Source: Deltaproteobacteria bacterium
GTDB taxonomy: Bacteria; Desulfobacterota; Binatia; DP-6
DNA length: 54,569 nucleotides
Reading direction: 5' to 3'
Assembly: GCA_005888095.1 (NCBI GenBank)
Contig: VBKF01000127.1
Location: 1-54,569, forward strand
This document shows positions 15,644 through 25,103 of the stretch, piece after piece. The notes under the pieces are model-generated. The model made no database searches. It was not told the origin of the DNA and was given only the letters and a program-made list of their open reading frames with translations. A program made the position numbers and the translations under genes. Position 1 is the first letter of the stretch; each line of letters opens with the position of its first letter.

Positions 15644-17721
15644 CGGGGGGCCCGTGCGCTGCTCGGGCGCGGCTCCGCCGCGCCCTGCGCTGCTCCGATG
15701 CCCCCCGAACCCCCGTCGCTCGCCCGCGGCGAAGCCGCGGGCGGCTCCGGCCGCCGGCCCGCCCCCGCTTGCACGAGCTCGCTCGCCTGCGCGAGCCCCG
15801 CTTCCGCTTCGCTCGCCCGCGGCTTCGCCGCGGGCATTGCCATTGGTTTGGCGTCGAGGCTGGCTTCCTGTGCCGTGGGGAGAGATGGGCCCTGGTTGCG
15901 GCCGAAGTAGTGGGAGAGGATCTGCTGGACCATCGGGGCGGCGACGGTGCCGCCGTGCTCGCCGGCGTGCTCGACGATGCAGGCGATCGCGATCTCCGGG
16001 GCCTCGTAGGGCGCGAAGGCGATGAACCAGGCGTGGTCGCGCGCGGCGTTGGGGCCGCGGTTCGTGCCCGTGCGATCCTCGCCGAGCTTGACCGCCTGGG
16101 CGGTGCCGGTTTTGCCGGCGACCTCGATGCCGGGGACACGCGCCTTCTTGCCGGTGCCGGACTCGGTCATCACGACGTCCCGCATCCCGGCGCGGACCTG
16201 CTCGAGCGTCGACTTCTTCAGGTGCGCCTCGCCCAGGACCTCGGGCTGCACCTCGTCGCGCAGCGTGCCGTCCGGCGCCTCGATGCGCTTGACGTAGTGC
16301 GGGCGGTAGCGGGTGCCGCCGTTGGCGATGACGGCGGTCATCTGCGCCATCTGGAGAGGCGTCGCGGTCACGTACCCCTGGCCGATCGCGACCGAGAGCG
16401 TCTCGCCGGCGAACCACGGCTGATGGAAGCGGCGGCGCTTCCACTGCGTATCGGGAATGGTGCCCGTCTTCTCGTGCTCGAGGCGGATGCCGGTCGGCAG
16501 GCCGAGGCCGAGCCGGCGTGCGTACTCCGCGATGCCGTCGACGCCGAGGCGCTGACCCGCCTGGTAGAAGAACACGTCGCACGACTCGACGATCGCGCGG
16601 TGCAGGCTCACGCCGCCGTGCCCCCCCTTCTTCCAGCAGCGGAAGAAGTGGCTGCCGAACTGGATGCCGCCGGAGCACGAGAAGCCGGTGGCCGCCGTGA
16701 CGGCGCCTTCCTCGAGCGCCCCCGTCGCCACCGCGATCTTGAAGGTCGAGCCGGGCGGGAACTGCCCCTGCACGGCACGGTTGTTGAGGGGGCGCTGGCG
16801 GTCCTGGACGAGCGCTCGCCACTCGTCGGGCCGGATGCCGCGCGCGAAGACGTTCGGGTCGAAGGCCGGGTGGGAGACCATGACGAGGATCTCGCCGTTG
16901 CGCGGGTCGAGGGCGACGATCGCGCCCGCCGCGTCGCCGAGGGCCCGCTCGGCCGCCTCCTGGAGGTCGCGGTCGAGCGTGAGCGTCAGCGTGCTGCCCG
17001 GCACGTCGGGGACCTCCTGGAGGACCCGCATGCGCCGGCCGAGGGCGTCGACCTCCACCTGCTGCCCGCCGGGAATACCGCGCAGGTCCCCGTCCCAGGA
17101 CTTCTCGAGGCTCGCCTTGCCGACGAGGTCGCCGGACCGGTACCCGCTCGCACCGTCCCTCAGGTCCGCCTCGCTCACCTCGCCGACGTACCCGAGGAGG
17201 TGGCTCGCGAGCGGGCCGAAGGGGTAGTAGCGGCGGGGCCCCACCTGGACCGAGACGCCCGGCAGCTCGAGCTGATGCGTCTCGAGCGCCACCACACCGC
17301 GCCAGTCGAGGTCGCGCCGCAGCACGATGCCCTCGTAGGGTGGCCGCTTGGTCGGCGCATGCAGCATCTGGTGCACCGCGCTCTCGGACTCTTCGAGGTA
17401 CGCGGCGACGTTCCGCAGGACGCGGCGGCGATCGTGCGCGTCCTCGGGCACGAAGACGACATCGAACGCGGGCCGGTTGTCGATCAGGATCTCGCCGTGC
17501 CGGTCGTAGACGACGCCCCGCGCGGCCGGGACGCGGACCAGCCGGATGCGGTTGTTCTCCGAGAGGGAGCGCATCTCGGGTCCGTGCACCACCTGCAGGA
17601 GCCACAGCCGGGCGGCGAGGAGTGCAAAACCCACGAGGACGGCGACCGCGCCGGCCACCAGGCGGGCCTGCAGCTCCGGAGGCACCTCCCGCGGAACGAC
17701 GTGAAAATCTCGCGAAGCCAT
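15640..17721 (-). CDS. mrdA: Penicillin-binding protein 2 (elongasome transpeptidase) with extended tail
   Basis: 693 residues. A transmembrane helix (about 24-45) anchors it. A dimerisation domain follows, then the transpeptidase domain with the active-site SxxK in PPGSTFKI, the SxN-type motif as SCD (in VESCDVFF), and the KTG motif in VAGKTGTAQA. It cross-links peptidoglycan during elongation. The last 65 residues form an Ala/Glu/Arg/Pro-rich tail absent from typical PBP2 (about 600-640 residues). Its DNA is made of GC-rich triloop palindromes and looks like repeat DNA captured as coding sequence. Confidence 0.95.
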   Translation of the reverse strand: MASRDFHVVPREVPPELQARLVAGAVAVLVGFALLAARLWLLQVVHGPEMRSLSENNRIRLVRVPAARGVVYDRHGEILIDNRPAFDVVFVPEDAHDRRRVLRNVAAYLEESESAVHQMLHAPTKRPPYEGIVLRRDLDWRGVVALETHQLELPGVSVQVGPRRYYPFGPLASHLLGYVGEVSEADLRDGASGYRSGDLVGKASLEKSWDGDLRGIPGGQQVEVDALGRRMRVLQEVPDVPGSTLTLTLDRDLQEAAERALGDAAGAIVALDPRNGEILVMVSHPAFDPNVFARGIRPDEWRALVQDRQRPLNNRAVQGQFPPGSTFKIAVATGALEEGAVTAATGFSCSGGIQFGSHFFRCWKKGGHGGVSLHRAIVESCDVFFYQAGQRLGVDGIAEYARRLGLGLPTGIRLEHEKTGTIPDTQWKRRRFHQPWFAGETLSVAIGQGYVTATPLQMAQMTAVIANGGTRYRPHYVKRIEAPDGTLRDEVQPEVLGEAHLKKSTLEQVRAGMRDVVMTESGTGKKARVPGIEVAGKTGTAQAVKLGEDRTGTNRGPNAARDHAWFIAFAPYEAPEIAIACIVEHAGEHGGTVAAPMVQQILSHYFGRNQGPSLPTAQEASLDAKPMAMPAAKPRASEAEAGLAQASELVQAGAGRRPEPPAASPRASDGGSGGIGAAQGAAEPRPSSARAPR
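15665..15835. repeat. Cluster of GC-rich triloop palindromes inside the mrdA 3' end
   Basis: Hairpins: 15665-15685 (GGGCGCGGC, loop TCC), 15722-15742 (GCCCGCGGC, loop GAA), 15781-15796 (GCTCGC, loop CTGC), 15815-15835 (GCCCGCGGC, loop TTC). The second and fourth are reverse complements of each other. The same style of small-loop GC palindrome occurs at 23131-23169 and in the fold-back elements. They encode the extra low-complexity tail of PBP2. Confidence 0.8.
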
Positions 17722-17722
17722 G

Positions 17723-18214
17723 TCAGCCGAGACCGAGGAGCCGCTTCTCCCACGCCACGAACCCGAACACGGGCGGCGTCACGAGCGCCGCGGCCGCCGC
17801 CTCGAGCAGGCCGTGACGCAGCACATGCTGCCAGATGGGCGCCGGCGCGGCCACCACCGCGCCGACGGCCACGGCGGCCAGCTCGCGCCCGAGGCTGCCG
17901 AGGAAGACCATCGCCATGGCCGGCAACCCGCCCTCGATCCAGAGGTTGCGGGCGACGAGCGCCACACCCGCGTACACGACGGTCAGCGCGAAGGCGTTGG
18001 CCCCGAGCACCGTGCCCGAGAACGTGTCGAGGAAATAGCCGAAGAGGAAGGCCCCCATGGCGCCCCCGACGCCGTGGTGCCGAAGCCCGAGATAGACGGT
18101 CAAGACGAGGATCAGGTCGGGCACGACGGGGAGGCGCGGCAGCGATGGGAAGACCGTCGTCTGGATGACCATTGCCGCGAGGCCCGCGCCCCCGAGGGCG
18201 ACGAAGCTCCGCAC
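17723..18214 (-). CDS. mreD: MreD, rod-shape-determining membrane protein
   Basis: 163 residues with five or six hydrophobic segments, including PDLILVLTVYLGLRHHGVGGAMGAFLFGYFLD, the typical MreD core. MreD links MreC to the Rod complex in the inner membrane. The start is a GTG at 18214, three bases after the mreC stop; the stop is one base before the mrdA start codon. Confidence 0.93.
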   Translation of the reverse strand: MRSFVALGGAGLAAMVIQTTVFPSLPRLPVVPDLILVLTVYLGLRHHGVGGAMGAFLFGYFLDTFSGTVLGANAFALTVVYAGVALVARNLWIEGGLPAMAMVFLGSLGRELAAVAVGAVVAAPAPIWQHVLRHGLLEAAAAALVTPPVFGFVAWEKRLLGLG

Positions 18215-18217
18215 GCC

Positions 18218-19069
18218 TCAACCGCTCGGCACGTCGCCGGGCTCGACCGGCTCGACCGCGCCGCGCGTGACGAGCACCTCCTCGAGCTGCGAGAAGTCGA
18301 CCCGGGGCGCCACCTCGGCGTACTGGAACAGGCCCTGCCCCCGCTTGTCCACCGCCACCACGTGGCCGATCGGCAGGCTCTTCGGGAAGATGCCGTCGAG
18401 GCCCGAGGTGATGACCACGTCGCCCACCTGGACGTCCTCGGTCCGCTTGACGAACTTGAGGCCGCACCCGTCGTCGACGATACCCTCGACGATGCCCCGC
18501 GCCCGCGTGCGCTGGACGAGCGCGTCGACCCCGCTGTTGTGATCGTTGATCAACAGCACGCGGGCCGCATGGCGGCTGGCGAGGAAGACCTGTCCGACGA
18601 TGCCCTCGGGCGCCAGCACCGCCGCCCCCTTCACCACCCCGTCGGCATCGCCTCGGTCGACCACCAGCGTGCGGGCGATGCCGGTGGCGTCGCGGCCGAT
18701 CACCCGGGCGGTGAGCACGTCGCCGCGCAGCGTCTCGCGGAGGTCGAGGAGGCGGCGGAGGCGGACGTTCTCGAGCTCCGCCTCGCCGAGGCGCGTCACC
18801 TGCTCCTCCAGCTCGCGGACCCGTTGGCGCAGCGTCTCGTTCTCCTCGCGGCTGTGCATCAGCTCGCCGACGCCGCGCCACGTGCCGATGACGGCATGCC
18901 CGACGGCGGTGCTGCCGCGCTGCAGGGGCGCCATGACCTCCAGGAAGAACCGCCCGAGCGGGTCGTTGCGTGCCCGCTCGCCGGCCGTCCTGAGCGCGAG
19001 CACGCCGGCGAGCAGGAGGAAGACCGCCGAGCTCAGGACCGCTCGGTTTCGGCGGAGGAAGTCCAACAC
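18218..19069 (-). CDS. mreC: MreC, rod-shape-determining periplasmic protein
   Basis: 283 residues. One membrane helix (about 12-28), then a coiled coil (ENETLRQRVRELEEQVTRL, about 76-94), then the two-beta-barrel periplasmic domain with TARVIGRD, GAAVLAPEGIVGQV and DVVITSGLDGIFPKSLPIG. MreC forms filaments that activate PBP2/RodA. The start is a GTG at 19069. A gap of 78 bases separates it from mreB. Confidence 0.95.
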   Translation of the reverse strand: MLDFLRRNRAVLSSAVFLLLAGVLALRTAGERARNDPLGRFFLEVMAPLQRGSTAVGHAVIGTWRGVGELMHSREENETLRQRVRELEEQVTRLGEAELENVRLRRLLDLRETLRGDVLTARVIGRDATGIARTLVVDRGDADGVVKGAAVLAPEGIVGQVFLASRHAARVLLINDHNSGVDALVQRTRARGIVEGIVDDGCGLKFVKRTEDVQVGDVVITSGLDGIFPKSLPIGHVVAVDKRGQGLFQYAEVAPRVDFSQLEEVLVTRGAVEPVEPGDVPSG

Positions 19070-19147
19070 ATTCTACGCGGCCACGGCGCCGCGCTCGAAG
19101 AGGCCGGCGGCGGAGCCGGCACGGCACCGCACGTCGTGGGTCCGGGC

Positions 19148-20245
<1,098 letters not shown>

Positions 20246-20343
20246 CTACCAGAAACATCGGCAGGCGGCAACGTAAACTTGAACGAGGCCGGCGGTTTGC
20301 AATGCCGGGAACGCTCCGCTAGCCTCGCCGGCGGGCGCTGGGA

Positions 20344-22233
20344 ATGCTGCGCTTCCTCCGTAAGTACTCCAATTCCACCGGCATCAAGATCCTCTACGGC
20401 GTCCTGGCCGGCCTGTTCATCCTGTGGGGGGTCGGGGCCGTCGGGGGGCAGCGGATGGACGTCGTGGCGCGCGTCGGCGGGCAGCCGATCAGCCGGCGCG
20501 ACGTCGAACGTGCCACGGCCGCCCTCCAGCGCCGCTTCGAAGGGATGCCGCCCGAGGTGGTCCGGAGCCTGAACCTCCGCGAGCGCGCCCTCGACGGGCT
20601 CATCGAGGACGTGCTCGTGCGCCAGGAGGCCGAGCGGCTCGGCATCCGCGTCACCGAAGCCGAGCTGATCGAGGCGATCACCCGCATGCCCGAGTTCCAC
20701 GAGGACGGCCGGTTCAGCCGCGAGCGCGTGGAAGCCGTGCTGCGCTACCAGCGCGACCGCGGCGAGTTCGAGGACCAGCTCCGGCGCTCGATCCTGTTCC
20801 AGCGCCTGCAGTCGCTGGTGACCGACGGGGTCCACGTGAGCGACGGCGAGGTCGAGGAGCGCTACCGCCTCGACCACGCGCAGGTGAACCTGGCCTTCGT
20901 GCGGGTCCCCGCCGCCGGAGAGGAGAAGGGCATCAGCCTCACGGACGAGGACCTCGCCAAGTACCTCCAGGACCACTCCGACCGCTATCGGGTCCCGGCC
21001 AATATCCGCGCCCGCTACGTCGCGTACCGCCGCACGGATTTCCTCGCCCAGGCCGAGGTCCCCGAGTCGGCGATCACCGACTACTACGAGCTGCACAAGG
21101 ACGACAGGTTCACCGAGCCCGAGCAGGTGCACGCGCGGCACATCCTCGTGAAGGTGGCGAACGACGCCGGCGAGCCGGCGAAGACCGCGGCGCGCAAGAA
21201 GGCGGAGGACCTGCTCGCCAAGGTCCGGGCGGGCGGCGACTTCGCCGCGCTCGCGCGCAAGAACTCCGACGACCCGGGGTCCGCCGCGAAGGGGGGCGAC
21301 CTCGGCTTCTTCGGCCGCGGCACGATGACGCCGGCGTTCGAGAGCGCCGCCTTCGCGCTCGAGTCCGGCAAGGTGAGCGACGTCGTCGAGACGCCCTTCG
21401 GCTTCCACATCCTCCGGACGGACGAGCACAAGCCCGGCGGCGTGAAGCCGCTCGACGCGGTGCGCGACGAGATCGTCCAGACGCTGCGCGGCGAGCAGGC
21501 CCTCGAGCTCGCGCGCAAGCAGGCGGAGGCGGACCGGCGGGCGGTCGTGCGCGGCAAGTCGCTTGCGGAGGCCGCGGCCGGGCGGGCCGTCGAGGAAACG
21601 CCGCCCTTCGCCGCGGCCGACGAGATTCCCGGTGTCGGCCGCGTGAAGGCGTTCGCCGATGCCGCCTTCGCCCTCCGCGAGGGCGAGGTGAGCGACCTGG
21701 TCGAGACCGACGACGCGATCTACCTCCTCACCCCCTTCGAGCGGACCGAGGCGCACCTCCCGCCGCTCGACAAGGTGCGCGACCGGGTGACCGCCGACGC
21801 CCGTCGCGAGCGAGCCGAGGCGGCTGCGAGGACGCGAGCCGAGGCGCTGATCGCGCGCGCGAAGCAGACGGGGCTCGAGAAGGCGGCCGAGGAGGCAGGC
21901 CTCAAGGTCGAGGAGACGGGCTACTTCGAGCGGCAGACGGCGACGCTCCCGGGGCTCCCGCCGATGCCCGAGCTTCGCACCGACGCCCTGGCGCTCACCG
22001 CCGACGCCCCGCTCGCGCCGAAGGTGTACGCCGCCGGCGGCGACGCGGTGGTCGCGGCGCTCCGGGACCGCAAGCTCGCCGACATGAGCGGCCTCGCCGC
22101 CGCCAAGGACGGCCTGCGCGACAGCCTGCTCCAGCAGAAACGCCAGGCGATCGTCCGCGGGTACGTCGACTTCCTGAAGGAGAGCGCGCTGCGCGCGGGA
22201 AGGCTCGACGTGCGCGCCGACCTGAAGGGCTGA
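20344..22233 (+). CDS. PpiD/SurA-type periplasmic peptidyl-prolyl isomerase
   Basis: 629 residues with one N-terminal membrane helix (about 15-33) and a SurA-N-like helical domain (RVGGQPISRRDVERAT to about residue 200). A parvulin domain follows at about 255-350: HARHILVKV at its start, then GGDLGFFGRGTMTPAFESAAF and VVETPFGFHIL. A second, degenerate parvulin-like repeat may follow (EIPGVGRVKAFADAAFALREGEVSDLV). These proteins help fold outer-membrane and secreted proteins. ATG at 20344; divergent from mreB. PpiD is the closest match by architecture. Confidence 0.9.
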   Translation: MLRFLRKYSNSTGIKILYGVLAGLFILWGVGAVGGQRMDVVARVGGQPISRRDVERATAALQRRFEGMPPEVVRSLNLRERALDGLIEDVLVRQEAERLGIRVTEAELIEAITRMPEFHEDGRFSRERVEAVLRYQRDRGEFEDQLRRSILFQRLQSLVTDGVHVSDGEVEERYRLDHAQVNLAFVRVPAAGEEKGISLTDEDLAKYLQDHSDRYRVPANIRARYVAYRRTDFLAQAEVPESAITDYYELHKDDRFTEPEQVHARHILVKVANDAGEPAKTAARKKAEDLLAKVRAGGDFAALARKNSDDPGSAAKGGDLGFFGRGTMTPAFESAAFALESGKVSDVVETPFGFHILRTDEHKPGGVKPLDAVRDEIVQTLRGEQALELARKQAEADRRAVVRGKSLAEAAAGRAVEETPPFAAADEIPGVGRVKAFADAAFALREGEVSDLVETDDAIYLLTPFERTEAHLPPLDKVRDRVTADARRERAEAAARTRAEALIARAKQTGLEKAAEEAGLKVEETGYFERQTATLPGLPPMPELRTDALALTADAPLAPKVYAAGGDAVVAALRDRKLADMSGLAAAKDGLRDSLLQQKRQAIVRGYVDFLKESALRAGRLDVRADLKG

Positions 22234-22264
22234 GACCGCGCGCGGGCGCTGCGGTCCGCGCCGG

Positions 22265-23056
22265 ATGGTCGACGCCTTCAGCCTGCCCGGCTCGCGGCCT
22301 CTCGGCTGCCTGCTCGTACACGGCTTCACCGGCACGCCCGAGGAGATGCGTCCCCTCGGCGAGGCGCTTGCCGCACGGGGCTTCCCGGTCCACGCCGTGC
22401 GGCTCGCCGGGCACGGCACCGACGTGGCCGAGCTCGCGCGCACCCGCTGGACCGACTGGTTCGCCTCGGTCGAGGCGGGTGTCGCCCGGCTGCGGGCCTC
22501 GACCGAGCGGCTCGCCGTCGCCGGCATGTCGATGGGCAGCCTGCTTGCGCTCCACCTGGCGGCCACGCGTCCCGAGGACGTGACCGCGCTCGTCCTGTGC
22601 GGCACGCCGCTCCGCCTGAGCGACGCGCGGGTGCGCTGGGTGCCGCTCCTCGCGCGGCTGCTGCCCACCCGGCTTGCCATGCTCCCCAAGCCGGACGGCC
22701 CCGACGTTGCGGACGCCGCGATGCGCGCCGCGAGCCGGAGCTATCGCATGACGCCGCTCGCCGGCGTGACGGAGCTCCTGCGGCTGCAGGCGGTCGTGCG
22801 GCGCGAGCTCTCGCACGTCACGCAGCCCGCGCTCCTGCTCCATGGCCGCCACGATCACAGCGTGCCGTTGGCCAACCTGGAGCTGCTGCGGCGCAGCCTG
22901 GGGTCGCCGTGGATCGAGACCGGCGTGCTCGAACACAGCTGGCACGTGATCACCATGGACGTGGAGCGCGACGAGGTGGGGCGTCTCGCCGCCGAGTTCC
23001 TCGAGCGCGTCGAGGCCGCGCCGGCCCACGCTGAGTCCGATCGGCCGCGAAGTTAG
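22265..23056 (+). CDS. Alpha/beta hydrolase, carboxylesterase/monoacylglycerol-lipase-like
   Basis: 263 residues. LVHGFTGTPEEMRPLGEAL supplies the oxyanion loop, GMSMGS (about residue 85) is the nucleophile elbow, and the acid and His are in LLHGRHDHSVPL and HSWHVITMD. This matches Est30/YvaK-type carboxylesterases that act on short or medium acyl esters. It starts 31 bases after the ppiD-like gene and probably shares its transcript. It is followed by a hairpin cluster that could end transcription. Confidence 0.9.
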   Translation: MVDAFSLPGSRPLGCLLVHGFTGTPEEMRPLGEALAARGFPVHAVRLAGHGTDVAELARTRWTDWFASVEAGVARLRASTERLAVAGMSMGSLLALHLAATRPEDVTALVLCGTPLRLSDARVRWVPLLARLLPTRLAMLPKPDGPDVADAAMRAASRSYRMTPLAGVTELLRLQAVVRRELSHVTQPALLLHGRHDHSVPLANLELLRRSLGSPWIETGVLEHSWHVITMDVERDEVGRLAAEFLERVEAAPAHAESDRPRS

Positions 23057-23130
23057 GAGCTCGACTTGAGATGGAATCTCCGCGCGCGCCGCGCGCGGCC
23101 GAGCGAAGCGAGCGGGGAGTGAGGACCCGG

Positions 23131-23169
23131 CGGGCTCCGCCCGACGGGGCGAGGGGCAGAGCCCCTCGC
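23131..23169 (+). terminator. GC hairpin cluster between convergent genes (possible terminator)
   Basis: Two palindromes lie in the 121-base gap between convergent genes: CGGGC-TCC-GCCCG (23131-23143) and GCGAGGGGC-AGA-GCCCCTCGC (23149-23169, nine base pairs, three-base loop). No U tract follows, so it is not a classical intrinsic terminator. A CTAGCTAG sequence (23174-23181) follows, and its second CTAG holds the stop codon of the SMP-30 gene. Confidence 0.5.
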
Positions 23170-23177
23170 TCATCTAG

Positions 23178-24059
23178 CTAGCCGAGGGAAAAACGAGACT
23201 CGGGTCTCCCAACCGAGCCAACGTGGTCGAGCGCGAGCAGCCAGCCGGCCTCCGGCGGCGGGGCGACGCCTTCTCCCAGATCGAACGCGATGGATGTCAC
23301 GAAGAGCCGATCGAGCGCGGGCCCGCCGAAGGCGACGTCACTCGGGTTCGGCAGCGGAAGGTCCCACAGCCGGTCGAGGCCGGTCGCCGTGAACCGTGCG
23401 AGCTTGCCGCTGCGCAGCACGCAACTCCATACGCCGCCGTCGGAGTCTGCAGTCGCGCCGTCGGGTGCGCCATCGAGCGCGCCGTAGTCGGCGAACAAGC
23501 GTCGCTTACCGACGGTTCCGGCCGGGCCGTCGTAGTCGTAGGCATAGATGGACCGCGCGAGGGTGTCGGCGAAGACGAGCGTTGACTGTCCGCCGATGTC
23601 GACCACTACCGGACCGTTGGCGTTGCCGATGCCGTCATCGAGCAAGCGCCAGCCATCCGAAGCGGAGAACCACCAGAAAGCCCCCGGACCCGGGCCGAGG
23701 TTCAGCGTCCCGGTCACGAGGTTGCCCGAGTCGTCGGCGTTGGCGTCGTTCGCCCGCCCGTACATGCCGTCGGGGTAGGCCACGAGCAGGTCTGACGTGC
23801 CGGCGTCGGGATCCACCACATGAAGTCCGCCGTCCAAGCAGATGACCAGCTGGCGGCCCCCGGTCAGGACGAGGCCTGTCGGCAGACTGTCGAGCTGGAG
23901 TGTGTGGAGGGGCGGTTCGCCGCCCTCGAGCCAGTGCAGGGTCTGCTTGGCACAGTCGACGAAGTAGAGCCGCTGGCGGACGTCGTCCCAGCGGAGGCTC
24001 TCGCCCCACCTCACCCGGAACTCTCCGACTCGTTTGATTGCGGCTGCCATCGGGGTCAT
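23178..24059 (-). CDS. SMP-30/gluconolactonase-family protein
   Basis: 293 residues, a six-bladed propeller of the SMP-30/lactonase family. Expected metal ligands are visible: Glu in the GESLRWD blade (about residue 19), Asn in GRANDANAD (about 102) and Asp in ATADSDGGVW (about 208), the equivalent of D-x-x-G-x-W-x-A. NPSDVAFGGP near residue 240 is also typical. It probably hydrolyses a sugar lactone or similar ester using Ca or Zn. It overlaps the upstream hydrolase by four bases (ATGA), so the two form one unit. Confidence 0.88.
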   Translation of the reverse strand: MTPMAAAIKRVGEFRVRWGESLRWDDVRQRLYFVDCAKQTLHWLEGGEPPLHTLQLDSLPTGLVLTGGRQLVICLDGGLHVVDPDAGTSDLLVAYPDGMYGRANDANADDSGNLVTGTLNLGPGPGAFWWFSASDGWRLLDDGIGNANGPVVVDIGGQSTLVFADTLARSIYAYDYDGPAGTVGKRRLFADYGALDGAPDGATADSDGGVWSCVLRSGKLARFTATGLDRLWDLPLPNPSDVAFGGPALDRLFVTSIAFDLGEGVAPPPEAGWLLALDHVGSVGRPESRFSLG

Positions 24060-24964
24060 GCGCGCTGAGCGAAATGCCGGATCGCCTGAGCCACGAGCGC
24101 CGGTTGGTCCTCGGGGGTGAAGCTGTAGGCATCGTCGATCACGACCAGCGTGCTCGCGGGCAGAGCCTGGGCATAGCGCTCCGCGTGCGCGAGCGGAAAG
24201 ACGGAGTCCTCGCGCGACCAGACCAGCAGGACGGGGAGCGGTGCACCCTGGATGAGCCGCTGGCCTGCGGACCGGACGGCGGCGGTGGAGGCGCTCGACA
24301 TCACGACGGCGACGTCCCGCAGGACCCCGGGATCGCTACAGCCCGGTAGGGCGTATGAGTCGACGACTTCATCGGCGACGGGATGCTTGGTGATGCCGGC
24401 AGCCGCGCCGTATGCCGATCGGCGGAACTCGGGATCGCGCAGCCCTTCGGCTGCCTGGCGGAGCAACTCCGGGTCGCGCGCGATGATCCGCAGATGGTCG
24501 AACTGTGCCGGCGGCCAGCTGTCGTACGGTGTCTCACAGGAGGTGAGAACGAGGCGGCCGACGCGGTCGGTGTGCCGAGCGACGGCGATCTGGGAGTACG
24601 CTCCGCCGGAGTCGTTGCCGACCAGGGTGACATCGGTGAGCTCGAGCCGCTCCAAGACCGAGGCAATGAGGGCGGCGATTCCGTCGGGTCCGAGATCGGC
24701 TCCCTGAGGCATCGTCCATCGATGAGCGCCGAGGGGGAGATCGAGCGTCAGACACCGAAAGTCCTCATGAAGCGCGTCGACCACCGCTCGCCAAAGGTTC
24801 GCGTTGGCCAGCCAGCCATGGACCAGGACCAGCGTTGGTCCGCGACCGCGTTCGAAGTACTCGATCGTCCCCTGCGCCAGCTCCAGCGTCTTCGCCTCAC
24901 CGAGAAGGGGCGACCTCCACCGGTGTGGGGTGTCCGTTCCGAGGGATCGAGCAGACTCGCTCAT
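24056..24964 (-). CDS. Alpha/beta hydrolase
   Basis: 302 residues. LVLVHGWLANANLWRAVVDAL is the oxyanion region and VGNDSGG (about residue 116) the nucleophile elbow. The elbow is unusual: G-N-D-S-G-G can be read with either Ser or Asp as nucleophile, as in haloalkane dehalogenase-like enzymes, whose elbow is often V-x-x-D-W-G. WSREDSVFPLAHAERYA holds the acid, and the terminal His is in AIRHFAQ. The frame extends to a TTG at 25006, but ATG 24964 fits better. Substrate unknown. Confidence 0.85.
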   Translation of the reverse strand: MSESARSLGTDTPHRWRSPLLGEAKTLELAQGTIEYFERGRGPTLVLVHGWLANANLWRAVVDALHEDFRCLTLDLPLGAHRWTMPQGADLGPDGIAALIASVLERLELTDVTLVGNDSGGAYSQIAVARHTDRVGRLVLTSCETPYDSWPPAQFDHLRIIARDPELLRQAAEGLRDPEFRRSAYGAAAGITKHPVADEVVDSYALPGCSDPGVLRDVAVVMSSASTAAVRSAGQRLIQGAPLPVLLVWSREDSVFPLAHAERYAQALPASTLVVIDDAYSFTPEDQPALVAQAIRHFAQRA

Positions 24965-25103
24965 GAGGGCTTCCAGATCTGGAAGCGTACGCGGCCACAA
25001 TGGCAACCGCCTGTGTAGGCCTGAGCGGCCATCGATCTCGCACCGACCTACATACCCCGGGTATGCGAGTCAAGCCCTCGTCCTCTGGGAGCCGGTGGAT
25101 GGG

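Noticed and set aside
23149..23181. The CTAGCTAG near the SMP-30 stop as a third fold-back element
   Set aside because: The adjoining hairpin has a different sequence and lacks the GAGCGCGACCC end; only the general palindrome style is shared.
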